From assembly GCA_905215125.1 (NCBI GenBank), contig CAJMOV010000109.1, forward strand, positions 1 through 6,673: a DNA stretch of 6,673 nucleotides, in the 5' to 3' direction. Positions 1 to 6,673 of this stretch are shown in pieces. Positions within the stretch are counted from its first letter, which is position 1; each line of letters opens with the position of its first letter. Source of the DNA: an uncultured bacterium. Lineage in GTDB: Bacteria; Bacillota; Clostridia; Oscillospirales; Butyricicoccaceae. The notes below the pieces were generated by a model that was not told the origin of the DNA, did no database searches, and saw only the letters and a program-made list of their open reading frames with translations. Position numbers and translations under genes: made by a program.

Positions 1-2589
1 GAAAGCAAGGGGCATTACCGCCTGAAAAGCTATCCCCTGGTGCCGCAAAATGACAGCTCCCTGCTGCTTATCAACGCGGGCATGGCCCCCCTGAAGCCCT
101 TTTTTACGGGTGAACAGACGCCGCCGTCGCATCGCGTTGTCTCCTGTCAGAAGTGCATCCGCACGCCGGACATCGAGAACGTCGGCAAAAACGACCGGCA
201 CGGAACTTACTTTGAGATGTTGGGGAATTTCTCCTTCGGCGATTATTTTAAGCGCGAAGCGTGCGGTTGGGCATGGGAATTCGTCACTCAGGTGCTGAAA
301 ATGCCGGCCGACCGCCTGTATCCTTCGGTTTTTTACGAAGACGACGAAGCCTATGACATCTGGACGAAGGAAGTGGGCGTCGATCCCTCCCACGTCGTGC
401 GGTTGGGGCGCAAGGACAATTTTTGGGAAATCGGTTCGGGACCCTGCGGCCCCTGTTCGGAAATTTATTTTGACCGCGGCGAGCAGTATGGCTGCGGCAG
501 TCCCGACTGTGCGCCCGGCTGCGACTGCGACCGCTACGTCGAGTTCTGGAACCTGGTCTTCACTCAGTTTTGCAGCGATGGGAAAGGAAATTACACCCCG
601 CTGGAAAAGAAAAACATCGACACCGGTCTCGGCCTTGAGCGTCTTGCTTGCATTATGCAGAACACCCGGTCCATTTTCGACATCGACACCATCAAGAAAA
701 TCCGCGACCATGTCTCCCGGCTGACAGGGGTGGCCTATGGCGCCGACGCCAAAAGCGACGTCTCCATCCGTATCATCACCGATCATGCGCGTTCGACGAC
801 CATGATGGTATGCGACGGCGTCATGCCGTCCAATGTCGGCCGCGGATATGTGCTGCGTCGCCTGCTGCGCCGCGCCGCCCGACATGGTCGTCTGCTGGGG
901 CTCAAGCGTCCCTTCCTGTACGAGGTGTGCGAGACGGTTATCGCCGAAAATGAAGGGGCATACCCCGAGCTGCGCGAAAAGGAGAGCTTTATCAAAACCG
1001 TTATCCGCACTGAGGAAGAACGCTTCAACGATACGATTGAAAGCGGTCTTGTCAAGCTGGACGACATGCTGGCCGCCCTGCGCCGGGAGGGCAGAAGCGA
1101 GCTTTCCGGCGAGGATGCTTTCCGCCTGTACGACACCGACGGGTTCCCCATAGACCTGACAGTAGAAATCCTGGAGGAGCACGGCATGACGGTGGATCGC
1201 GCCGCCTTTGACAAGCTGATGGGTGAACAGCGCGCCCGCGCCAAAAAAGCCCGCGGAGACACCGCCGGCCTGGGCTGGGAAGGGGACGATATTTCCCTGG
1301 CAGACCTGCCCAAAACCGAGTTTACCGGCTATGACGGTGTAAACGGAGAAGGCAGAATCATCGCCATGATCGGCGAGGGCGAGCTGATTTCAACAGCGTC
1401 CGCCGGGGAAGAGATCGCCTTTGTGCTGGACAGAACCCCTTTCTATGCCGAAAGCGGCGGTCAGACAGCCGACACAGGCAGCGTACAGGGGATTTCCGGC
1501 AGCGCCGACGTGCAGGAGGTGCATAAAACGCCGGACGGCAAGTTCCTGCACAGGGGCAGGGTGACGCAGGGTAGCCTGCAAATGGGAGAAACGGTTGCCT
1601 GCCATGTCGACAAAGCGGGCCGTGCCGCCGTCATGCGCGCCCACTCGGCCACCCATCTGCTGCAAAGGGCGCTGCGCGCTGTGCTGGGCGACCACGTCGA
1701 GCAGGCCGGCTCGCTGGTCGAGCCGGATAAGCTGCGTTTTGACTTTTCCCATTTTGCCGCAGTGACGCCCGATCAGCTGCTGGCAGTGGAAAATCTCGTG
1801 AACGACGCTATTTTGGACGATCTGCCCGTCATCGTGCGGGAAATGCCGATTGAAGAAGCCAAGAAGCTAGGGGCTATGGCCCTGTTCGGTGAAAAATATG
1901 GCAGCCAGGTCCGCGTTGTCTCGATGGGAGATTTCTCTGTCGAGCTGTGCGGCGGCACGCATGTGCCCAATACGGCGAAAATCGGCGGATTTAAAATTGT
2001 GTCGGAAACCTCGGTCGCCGCGGGCGTGCGTCGCGTTGAAGCGTTCTGCGGCAAGGGGCTGCTCAGTCTGGTCTATGAGATGGACAGCGCCCTGAACCAG
2101 GCCGCTCACTCGCTCAAGACGACGCAGGCCGATCTGGTGCGCAAGGCGGTGCAGATGACCAATGATTTGCGTGAACTGTCGCGCAAAAACGAACAGCTTT
2201 CCGCCCAGCTGGCCAGGTTCCGCGCCATTGAGCTGCTCAACTTTGCCAAGGCGGCGGGCAGCGTCAATGTCCTGGCCGTCAAGGTTGATGAAAGCAGCGC
2301 CGAGGCGCTTCGCAGCCTGAGCGATTCGCTGCGCGACCGCGCTCCGAATATGGTAGCTGTCCTGGCCATGGTGACGCCGGAAGGAAAGGTGCAGTTTTCA
2401 GCGGCCTGTGGCGCTGAGGCGGTCAAGAAAGGCGCCCATGCCGGCAATATTGTACGCGAGCTTGCCAAGGTCTGCGGCGGCGGCGGCGGCGGACGGCCCG
2501 ACAGCGCCATGGCCGGCGGCAAAGATGCTTCCCGCGTGGAAGAGGCACTGGAAATGGTCAACAATATTGTTGAGAATATGCTGAGGTGA
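1..2589 (+). CDS. alaS: Alanyl-tRNA synthetase, 5' end missing
   Basis: This cytoplasmic enzyme charges tRNA-Ala with alanine and hydrolyses mischarged Ser- and Gly-tRNA-Ala. The frame is open from base 1 (ESKGHYRLKSYPLVPQND), so the GTG at 40 is an internal codon and not the start. SKGH sits at residues 18-21 in the E. coli enzyme as I recall it, and at 2-5 here, so about 16 residues lie upstream of the window; 862 residues are present. Visible in order, in window numbering: class II motif 2 (RHGTYFEM, 66-73), the Cys-rich GCGSPDCAPGCDCD segment before the FWNLVFTQF motif, motif 3 (DTGLGLERL, 207-215), GRGYVLRRLLRRAARHGR (280-297), the editing-domain zinc ligands HSATH (548-552) and CGGTH (650-654), a charged region likely to form a coiled coil (about 697-745), and the C-terminal glycine run followed by RPDSAMAGGKD (from 826). 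All key motifs are intact, so the gene looks functional. It is the first visible gene of the run, and its stop codon lies within the next gene's ribosome-binding site. Confidence 0.98.
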   Translation, partial: ESKGHYRLKSYPLVPQNDSSLLLINAGMAPLKPFFTGEQTPPSHRVVSCQKCIRTPDIENVGKNDRHGTYFEMLGNFSFGDYFKREACGWAWEFVTQVLKMPADRLYPSVFYEDDEAYDIWTKEVGVDPSHVVRLGRKDNFWEIGSGPCGPCSEIYFDRGEQYGCGSPDCAPGCDCDRYVEFWNLVFTQFCSDGKGNYTPLEKKNIDTGLGLERLACIMQNTRSIFDIDTIKKIRDHVSRLTGVAYGADAKSDVSIRIITDHARSTTMMVCDGVMPSNVGRGYVLRRLLRRAARHGRLLGLKRPFLYEVCETVIAENEGAYPELREKESFIKTVIRTEEERFNDTIESGLVKLDDMLAALRREGRSELSGEDAFRLYDTDGFPIDLTVEILEEHGMTVDRAAFDKLMGEQRARAKKARGDTAGLGWEGDDISLADLPKTEFTGYDGVNGEGRIIAMIGEGELISTASAGEEIAFVLDRTPFYAESGGQTADTGSVQGISGSADVQEVHKTPDGKFLHRGRVTQGSLQMGETVACHVDKAGRAAVMRAHSATHLLQRALRAVLGDHVEQAGSLVEPDKLRFDFSHFAAVTPDQLLAVENLVNDAILDDLPVIVREMPIEEAKKLGAMALFGEKYGSQVRVVSMGDFSVELCGGTHVPNTAKIGGFKIVSETSVAAGVRRVEAFCGKGLLSLVYEMDSALNQAAHSLKTTQADLVRKAVQMTNDLRELSRKNEQLSAQLARFRAIELLNFAKAAGSVNVLAVKVDESSAEALRSLSDSLRDRAPNMVAVLAMVTPEGKVQFSAACGAEAVKKGAHAGNIVRELAKVCGGGGGGRPDSAMAGGKDASRVEEALEMVNNIVENMLR
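2583..2589 (+). promoter_or_regulatory. Ribosome-binding site of the HIT gene, overlapping the alaS stop
   Basis: GAGGTGA is a strong Shine-Dalgarno match and contains the alaS TGA stop codon (2587-2589). Nine bases separate it from the ATG at 2599, which supports that start. The overlap suggests that ribosomes finishing alaS re-initiate on the HIT gene. Confidence 0.8.
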
Positions 2590-2598
2590 GGGATCAAT

Positions 2599-2937
2599 AT
2601 GGATTGCGTCTTCTGCAAAATCGTCGCCGGGGAAATCCCCTCTAAAAAGCTATACGAGGATGAAAAGGTCTATGCCTTTTACGATATTGCGCCGGCGGCG
2701 CCGGTGCACTTCCTCGTTATCCCCAAAGCGCATGCGCTGACATGCGCGTCCGAGATCAACGAAGAAAACAGCGATATTGTCGCTCATATTTTTACCGTTA
2801 TCGCCAGGCTGACGCGGGAGCTTGGGGTGGAAAAAGGGTATCGCGTTGTCACCAACTGCGGCGAAGACGCGGGCCAGACTGTGCACCATCTGCATTTTCA
2901 CGTTTTGGCCGGCGGTACGCTGGGCGCAATGGCGTAA
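2599..2937 (+). CDS. HIT-family nucleotide hydrolase/transferase (HinT-like)
   Basis: This 112-residue cytoplasmic protein belongs to the histidine triad family. Members of the HinT branch hydrolyse nucleoside phosphoramidates and aminoacyl-adenylates, acting as homodimers. The HIT signature H-x-H-x-H-x-x is HLHFHVL at residues 97-103; by family analogy the middle histidine, His99, is the nucleophile. Other family marks are CVFCKI (3-8), with a CxxC that together with His45 and a triad histidine resembles the zinc site of some bacterial HIT proteins, GEIPSKKLYEDE (11-22), and VHFLVIPKAH (36-45). The length is normal for a bacterial HIT protein. The C-terminus ends AGGTLGAMA instead of the GWPPG tail common in HinT. 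The ATG is chosen because of the strong ribosome-binding site and because the family's N-terminal CxFCKI motif follows it directly. The gene lies 9 bases after alaS and 1 base before comEC. The natural substrate cannot be told from sequence. Confidence 0.95.
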   Translation: MDCVFCKIVAGEIPSKKLYEDEKVYAFYDIAPAAPVHFLVIPKAHALTCASEINEENSDIVAHIFTVIARLTRELGVEKGYRVVTNCGEDAGQTVHHLHFHVLAGGTLGAMA

Positions 2938-2938
2938 G

Positions 2939-5098
2939 ATGTCCGAGGAAAGGCGGCGCGAGCAGGCGGAGCAGCCCAGAAGGCTGCTTTGCTTCTCTGC
3001 CGCTTTTTGTTTGCCCTGCCTAGTTTTCGCTCTGTGCTGGCGAGGGGAGATGCCCCTGCCGTGGTGCTGGCCGACGCTGGCGTCGGCTTTGGCCGGCGGA
3101 GTTCTCTGGCTGACCGGGCGAGGCAAATGGCGCTGGGCTTATTTGGGCCTGGGAGCGGGCGCAATATGGGCTGCCCTCTACCTGTTTCTTTTTATAGCGC
3201 CCTGCGAAAAATACATGGACAAGGGGGCAGCGGTTAGCATCGAAGCGACGGCGGCGCCTAAGTCTTACGTTACATACAGCACGATAGAGGGGCGTCTGCT
3301 TTCGGTCAATGGGAAAAGCCTGCCGCTCAAAGCGGTGACTGTTTACCTGGAGGATGGCTCGCCAGACATTGAAGCGGGGCAGACGCTGCGCTTCACCGGG
3401 ATCATCCGCCGGGGAAGCAGGCCGGAGAGCGGCGCCTATCTGACTGTCAGCCAAGCAGGAGCGGCCGAGGTGGAAAGTCCGGCGCGCATCGGCGTCCGTG
3501 CCCGGATGGCGCGTTGGTCGGACGCTATCGCCCGGCAGATCGATACGTTGGCGAGCGGCGATGAGGGCGCGTTGCTCAAAGCGCTGCTGTGCGGTGACAA
3601 AACAGGGATGAGTCGGGACTTCCGTTCGGCGCTTAATATCAGCGGGCTGGCGCATATCGCCGCGGTGTCGGGGATGCACCTTTCCGTTTTGGCAGGGTTT
3701 GTTATCGCCCTGCTGGGACGTAAATGGGGCAGTATTGCCGCCATCCCGCTCATCGTGCTGTATGCGGGCGTGACCGGCGCTTCGCCGTCAGTCCTGCGGG
3801 CGGGAATCATGGCGTTGACGGCCACCGCCGGCTTTCTGACACGGCGGGAAGCCGATTCCCTGACCTCCCTCTTTTTTGCTTTGCTCATTCTGACGGTGGT
3901 CAATCCGTGCGCGCTGCTGTCGCCTTCGCTTTTACTGTCGTTCAGCGCAACGCTGGGAATTTTGCTGTTGTCTCCTATGCTTTTGCGAGCCATACCGCCT
4001 GTTCCGGGCGGGTGGTTTAAAAAGCCGCTTGACGCCGCCGTCCGCTGCGCTGCCGTGTCGGTATCGGCTACTGTGCTTGCGTTACCCGTCACCCTGCTGT
4101 TTTTTTCCCGTGTGTCGATTTTGTCGGTGCTGTCCAGCCTGCTGGCGCTTTGGGCAGTATCGGCAGCGCTGGTGCTGGGAGCGGCTGCCGTTGGGCTGTC
4201 GGTACTTGCGCCCGGCGCCGCGGCCCTGCTTGCGCAATGGACGCTGACCCCGCTGCTCAAATATATCACCGGCGTAGCCAGGCTGTTGGGCGGAAACCCC
4301 TCGCTGTCTGCCAGCGCGTCCAGCCCGTTCGTCGTCCTGGCGGTTCTGGCCGTGGCCGCTGCTTTCCTTTTTGTGCGGCAGAAGAAAGGAAAGGTGATCC
4401 CCGTCCTGGCGTGGACAGGAGCGGCCGCCGTTGCCTGCCTGGGCCTTTCCGCGCTGGAAGAGACGGCGACGACGCGCGTCAGTGTCCTTGATGCAGGCGG
4501 CAGCGCCGTTGTGCTGGTCGACACGCAGGGAAAAAGCTACGCAGTCAACTGCGGCGCCGGTACGCGGGGAGTCCGCGCTGTGGAGGATCAGCTTTCCCAT
4601 TGGGGCCGGGGAGGGCTGGAGGAGCTGATTGTCACATCGCCCCAGGAGGGGGACGTCAAGCCGGTGCTTGAAAGCGTCGGCGCCCGATGGTGTGCCGCGC
4701 CGCAGGGGAGCGCAGCGGGCCGGTGTGCCGGTCAGACCTATGTGCAGGGAGGAAGCCGTCCATGGGGCGCAGGCGAGCTGGAAGTGATTCAGATTGGGCA
4801 AAGCTATGCCGTACGGCTGGTTCTACCGCATATGACGCTTCTGGACATGACGCAGGTGCGTCCGGTCGATTACTGCACCTCAGCGGAGAGCGCAGGGCTG
4901 ACGGGCGATCTCCTTGTTGTGCCGTCCGGCTGGCTGGATGACAGGCCGGCTTTGCGCCGTGCGGCGGCATATACGGGCTGTCGCGCTATTCTGTGCAGTG
5001 ACAATCGCTTTCAGCCCGCGGGCGGAAGCTGCTGCGGAATACCGGTGATCAGCCTGTCGGCACAGGAGCGTGTGGATATGATATTGAGCAACTGGTAG
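2939..5098 (+). CDS. comEC: ComEC/Rec2 DNA-uptake channel with degenerate beta-lactamase-like domain
   Basis: ComEC is the polytopic inner-membrane channel that carries single-stranded DNA into the cytoplasm during natural transformation. The protein has 719 residues, slightly shorter than the B. subtilis protein. Visible in order: N-terminal membrane segments (about 15-34, 48-60 and 66-87), an extracytoplasmic OB-fold-like region (about 95-190), then the competence domain with ALLCGDKTG (from about 216), GLAHIAAVSGMHLSVLAG (His247), GASPSVLRAGIMAL, LLSPSLLLSFSATLGILLLSP and several hydrophobic helices up to about residue 505. The C-terminal 200 residues sit where the metallo-beta-lactamase-like domain belongs, but its metal ligands are replaced (see findings). 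The start is the ATG at 2939, one base after the HIT stop; no clear Shine-Dalgarno sequence precedes it, so translation is probably coupled to the HIT gene. The in-frame ATG at 3050 would remove the first membrane helix, and in-frame codons further upstream lie within the HIT gene. Channel identity is firm. Whether the organism is transformable cannot be judged here. Confidence 0.93.
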   Translation: MSEERRREQAEQPRRLLCFSAAFCLPCLVFALCWRGEMPLPWCWPTLASALAGGVLWLTGRGKWRWAYLGLGAGAIWAALYLFLFIAPCEKYMDKGAAVSIEATAAPKSYVTYSTIEGRLLSVNGKSLPLKAVTVYLEDGSPDIEAGQTLRFTGIIRRGSRPESGAYLTVSQAGAAEVESPARIGVRARMARWSDAIARQIDTLASGDEGALLKALLCGDKTGMSRDFRSALNISGLAHIAAVSGMHLSVLAGFVIALLGRKWGSIAAIPLIVLYAGVTGASPSVLRAGIMALTATAGFLTRREADSLTSLFFALLILTVVNPCALLSPSLLLSFSATLGILLLSPMLLRAIPPVPGGWFKKPLDAAVRCAAVSVSATVLALPVTLLFFSRVSILSVLSSLLALWAVSAALVLGAAAVGLSVLAPGAAALLAQWTLTPLLKYITGVARLLGGNPSLSASASSPFVVLAVLAVAAAFLFVRQKKGKVIPVLAWTGAAAVACLGLSALEETATTRVSVLDAGGSAVVLVDTQGKSYAVNCGAGTRGVRAVEDQLSHWGRGGLEELIVTSPQEGDVKPVLESVGARWCAAPQGSAAGRCAGQTYVQGGSRPWGAGELEVIQIGQSYAVRLVLPHMTLLDMTQVRPVDYCTSAESAGLTGDLLVVPSGWLDDRPALRRAAAYTGCRAILCSDNRFQPAGGSCCGIPVISLSAQERVDMILSNW

Positions 5099-5102
5099 GT
5101 GA
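5097..5102 (+). promoter_or_regulatory. Ribosome-binding site of holA, overlapping the comEC stop
   Basis: AGGTGA overlaps the last two bases of the comEC TAG stop codon (5096-5098) and lies 6 bases before the GTG start at 5109. It supports this non-ATG start and repeats the arrangement seen at the alaS/HIT junction. Confidence 0.75.
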
Positions 5103-5108
5103 GACATC

Positions 5109-6146
5109 GTGGCTGAAAAAAAAGAACAGAAGGCTTTTCAAAGGCTGAAAACTGATTTGGCCGCCGGCGTCCTTGCGCCGCTGTACATTTTTCACGGGGA
5201 AGAAAGCTATCTCAAGGAATATTATCGCGACGCCGTTGTCAAAGCAGCGACAGGCGGCGCGCTTTCTGATTTCAACTTTGTCGAGCTGGCAGAGGGGCGA
5301 GTAACGGCGGAGGCGTTGAGCGAAGCGGTGGAAAGCCTGCCTTTTGGCGCGGATAAAAAAGTCGTACTGGTGCGTGATTACCCCCTGATGCGGGCGTCTG
5401 GAGAAATGAAGGACATGCTGATCGATCTGCTGCAAAGCCTGCCTGACACCGTCTGCCTGATTTTCTATTTTGACGCGCAGGAATGGAAGCCTGACAAACG
5501 GCTCGCCCTGTGGAAGGTGCTGGAGAAAAAGGCGCAGATTGTGGAGTTTGAACGGGCAGGCATGGCTGATTTGGCACCATGGATCCGCCGCCGCTTTGCA
5601 GCGCTGGATAAAGTCATCGGGCGGGCTGAATGTGAGCATCTGGTCTTTCTAAGCGGCGCGCTCATGACCAATCTGGTGGGGGAGATTGAAAAAATCGCCG
5701 CCGGTACGCCGGGAAAGGAAATTACCCGGGCCGACATCGACCGTCTGGCATCGCGTACACTGGAAGCCCAGGTGTTTGACCTGACTGACTGCATTATGGA
5801 AGGCAAGCACAGGGAAGGGCTGCACCTGCTGCGCGATTTGTTTGCAGCCAAGAATCAGCCTGTCGCCGTGCTTGCCGCGATTACAAAGCAGCTACTGCGG
5901 TTATACGTCGCGCGTCTGGTGCTGGAGAGCCGCGGCGGGGAGGGCGACGTTATGAGATTGTGCGCGCTGCGCTCGCCCTATCCCGCCCGGCTGCTGCTGC
6001 GCGCCAGCTCGCACATGGATCTGCCCTGGCTGCGCCGCGCCATGCACCTGTGCCTTGATGCCGATGTGGGTATCAAGAGCAATCTGCCGGATGACGAGCG
6101 GACGGTGGAAATGCTGCTGCTGCGCCTTGCTGCGCAGGGGGACTGA
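5109..6146 (+). CDS. holA: DNA polymerase III delta subunit (clamp loader)
   Basis: The delta subunit is the part of the clamp-loader complex that opens the beta sliding clamp so that it can be placed on primed DNA. The protein has 345 residues, normal for the family. The N-terminal signature is PLYIFHGEESYLKEYY (24-39), the degenerate nucleotide-binding region of this AAA+-like fold, which does not bind ATP in delta. The middle holds KKVVLVRDYPLM and WIRRRFAALDKVI, and then SGALMTNLVGEIEKIA, the 'N-L-x-x-E-I-x-K' type segment typical of delta. The C-terminal collar domain shows NQPVAVLAAITKQLLRLYVAR and, near the end, LCLDADVGIKSNLPDDERTVEMLLLRL, which matches the family's closing D-x-x-I-K pattern. 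The GTG start is chosen from the ribosome-binding site 6 bases upstream and from the family's usual N-terminal length. holA directly after comEC is a common Bacillota arrangement. Nothing suggests damage. Confidence 0.95.
   Translation: MAEKKEQKAFQRLKTDLAAGVLAPLYIFHGEESYLKEYYRDAVVKAATGGALSDFNFVELAEGRVTAEALSEAVESLPFGADKKVVLVRDYPLMRASGEMKDMLIDLLQSLPDTVCLIFYFDAQEWKPDKRLALWKVLEKKAQIVEFERAGMADLAPWIRRRFAALDKVIGRAECEHLVFLSGALMTNLVGEIEKIAAGTPGKEITRADIDRLASRTLEAQVFDLTDCIMEGKHREGLHLLRDLFAAKNQPVAVLAAITKQLLRLYVARLVLESRGGEGDVMRLCALRSPYPARLLLRASSHMDLPWLRRAMHLCLDADVGIKSNLPDDERTVEMLLLRLAAQGD
6136..6142 (+). promoter_or_regulatory. Ribosome-binding site of the Toprim gene inside the holA 3' end
   Basis: AGGGGGA lies in the last codons of holA, 8 bases before the ATG at 6151. 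It supports this start over an in-frame ATG at 6055 that lies within holA and would add 32 residues unlike the family. Confidence 0.6.
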
Positions 6147-6150
6147 TAAA

Positions 6151-6648
6151 ATGCTAGCCATCCGCCAGGCCATAGCCGTCGAGGGGCGCTATGACCAGAA
6201 CAAGCTGTCCCAGCTGTTTGATACCATCATCGTACCGCTCAATGGCTTCGGTATTTTCCGGGACGAAAAAAAGCTGCAATATCTGCGCCGTCTGGCGCGT
6301 GAAAGGGGACTTATCATCCTGACAGATCCGGACGGCGCAGGGCTTGTCATCCGCAATTACCTGCGTTCGGCCATTCAGGAAGGGGAGGTTGTCCATGCGT
6401 ATATCTCCCCGCGACAGGGGAAGGAAAAGCGGAAGACGGCGCCTTCGCGTGAAGGCCTGCTCGGCGTAGAGGGGGCGCCGGATGAGGAGATTCTGCGCGC
6501 CATCCAAAACTGTGGCGCAGCGCGTGAAAGCCTGCCGGCACAGGGAGAGAAAATCAGCAAAAACGACCTGTATTTCCTGGGGCTGGCCGGCGGAGAGGGA
6601 AGCGCAGAAAAACGCCGCCGTCTTCTTGTGTGCCTTGGCCGGCGGTAG
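6151..6648 (+). CDS. rnmV: RNase M5-type Toprim protein, C-terminus possibly shortened
   Basis: The closest family I recognise is RNase M5, the Bacillota endonuclease that trims 5S rRNA precursor using a Toprim domain. The acidic Toprim residues are present: Glu11 in VEGRYD (10-15), and Asp59 and Asp61 in LTDPDGAG (57-64). GVEGAPDEEILRAI (105-118) corresponds to the GVEHASVESI region of B. subtilis RNase M5, and ISKNDLYFLGLAGGEGSAEK (135-154) to its C-terminal domain with AGLIGG. Differences from the classical enzyme are NGFGIF (31-36) and a basic stretch GKEKRKTAPSRE (90-101), so this may be a sister clade with a different RNA target. The predicted protein has 165 residues, against about 186 for B. 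subtilis RNase M5, and stops right after RRRLLVCLGRR where the family continues; a +1 frame carries a plausible continuation. The gene starts 4 bases after holA. Toprim nuclease is firm; 5S rRNA as substrate is inferred. Confidence 0.8.
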   Translation: MLAIRQAIAVEGRYDQNKLSQLFDTIIVPLNGFGIFRDEKKLQYLRRLARERGLIILTDPDGAGLVIRNYLRSAIQEGEVVHAYISPRQGKEKRKTAPSREGLLGVEGAPDEEILRAIQNCGAARESLPAQGEKISKNDLYFLGLAGGEGSAEKRRRLLVCLGRR

Positions 6649-6673
6649 TGGCCAGCGGTTTACGCTCGGAAAT
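6649..6673 (+). other. Short 3' tail, possible out-of-frame end of the Toprim gene
   Basis: These last 25 bases hold no terminator or complete gene. In the frame one base ahead of the Toprim gene they read GQRFTLGN from 6650 and stay open to the window end. This resembles the kind of sequence expected in the missing C-terminal part of an RNase M5-like protein, but the stretch is too short to be sure. Confidence 0.3.

Noticed and set aside
40..42. GTG as the start codon of alaS
   Set aside because: The frame is open upstream and encodes ESKGHYRLKSYPL, the conserved AlaRS N-terminal sequence, so the gene is cut by the window edge.
2475..2491. GGC triplet repeat near the end of alaS
   Set aside because: It encodes the conserved glycine run of the AlaRS C-terminal domain, so protein function explains it.
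2822..2938. Upstream extension of comEC starting inside the HIT gene
   Set aside because: The extra 39 residues are an out-of-frame reading of the conserved HIT motif region, and an ATG directly after the HIT stop gives the expected N-terminus with its membrane helix.
3436..4524. Long minus-strand reading frame of 362 codons opposite comEC
   Set aside because: The translation is rich in Ser, Ala, Thr and Arg with no recognisable motif. It lies opposite a clear membrane-protein gene in GC-rich DNA, where such antisense frames are expected.
4082..4801. Minus-strand frame of 239 codons opposite the 3' half of comEC
   Set aside because: It has low-complexity Arg/Gly/Gln composition, no motif and no supported start, and it is fully covered by comEC on the other strand.
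6634..6655. Small inverted repeat TGGCC/GGCCA around the Toprim stop codon as a terminator
   Set aside because: The stem is only about five pairs and no T-run follows, so a rho-independent terminator is not supported.

Overview
The window looks like a stretch of ordinary bacterial chromosome from a GC-rich member of the Bacillota. I favour a Negativicutes- or Clostridia-type organism. This rests on the RNase M5-type Toprim gene, on comEC being followed directly by holA, and on the style of the AlaRS and HIT sequences; the exact group is inferred and was not tested by any search. All five recognisable genes lie on the plus strand and are packed with almost no intergenic DNA, so they probably form one transcription unit. 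The window starts inside the first gene and ends 25 bases after the last stop codon, as a contig fragment might.

Layout: (1) bases 1-2589, alanyl-tRNA synthetase (alaS), lacking roughly its first 16 codons; (2) 2599-2937, a small HIT-family nucleotide hydrolase or transferase; (3) 2939-5098, ComEC, the inner-membrane DNA-uptake channel; (4) 5109-6146, the delta subunit of the DNA polymerase III clamp loader (holA); (5) 6151-6648, a Toprim-domain protein of the RNase M5 type (rnmV-like). Gaps between genes are 9, 1, 10 and 4 bases. Two ribosome-binding sites overlap the stop codon of the gene before them, and comEC begins one base after the HIT stop codon with no clear Shine-Dalgarno sequence, so translational coupling is likely throughout. 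I see no promoter, terminator, RNA gene, repeat array or mobile element, and no stretch above 300 bases lacks a gene.

The genes are housekeeping functions of translation (AlaRS), nucleotide clean-up (HIT), DNA import (ComEC), replication (HolA) and probably 5S rRNA maturation (RNase M5 type). I found no convincing new multi-gene system. The observations most worth a second look are that the C-terminal metallo-beta-lactamase-like domain of ComEC has lost every recognisable metal-binding motif and is instead cysteine-rich, and that the RNase M5-like gene ends early, with a plausible continuation of its C-terminus in the +1 frame running off the window end.
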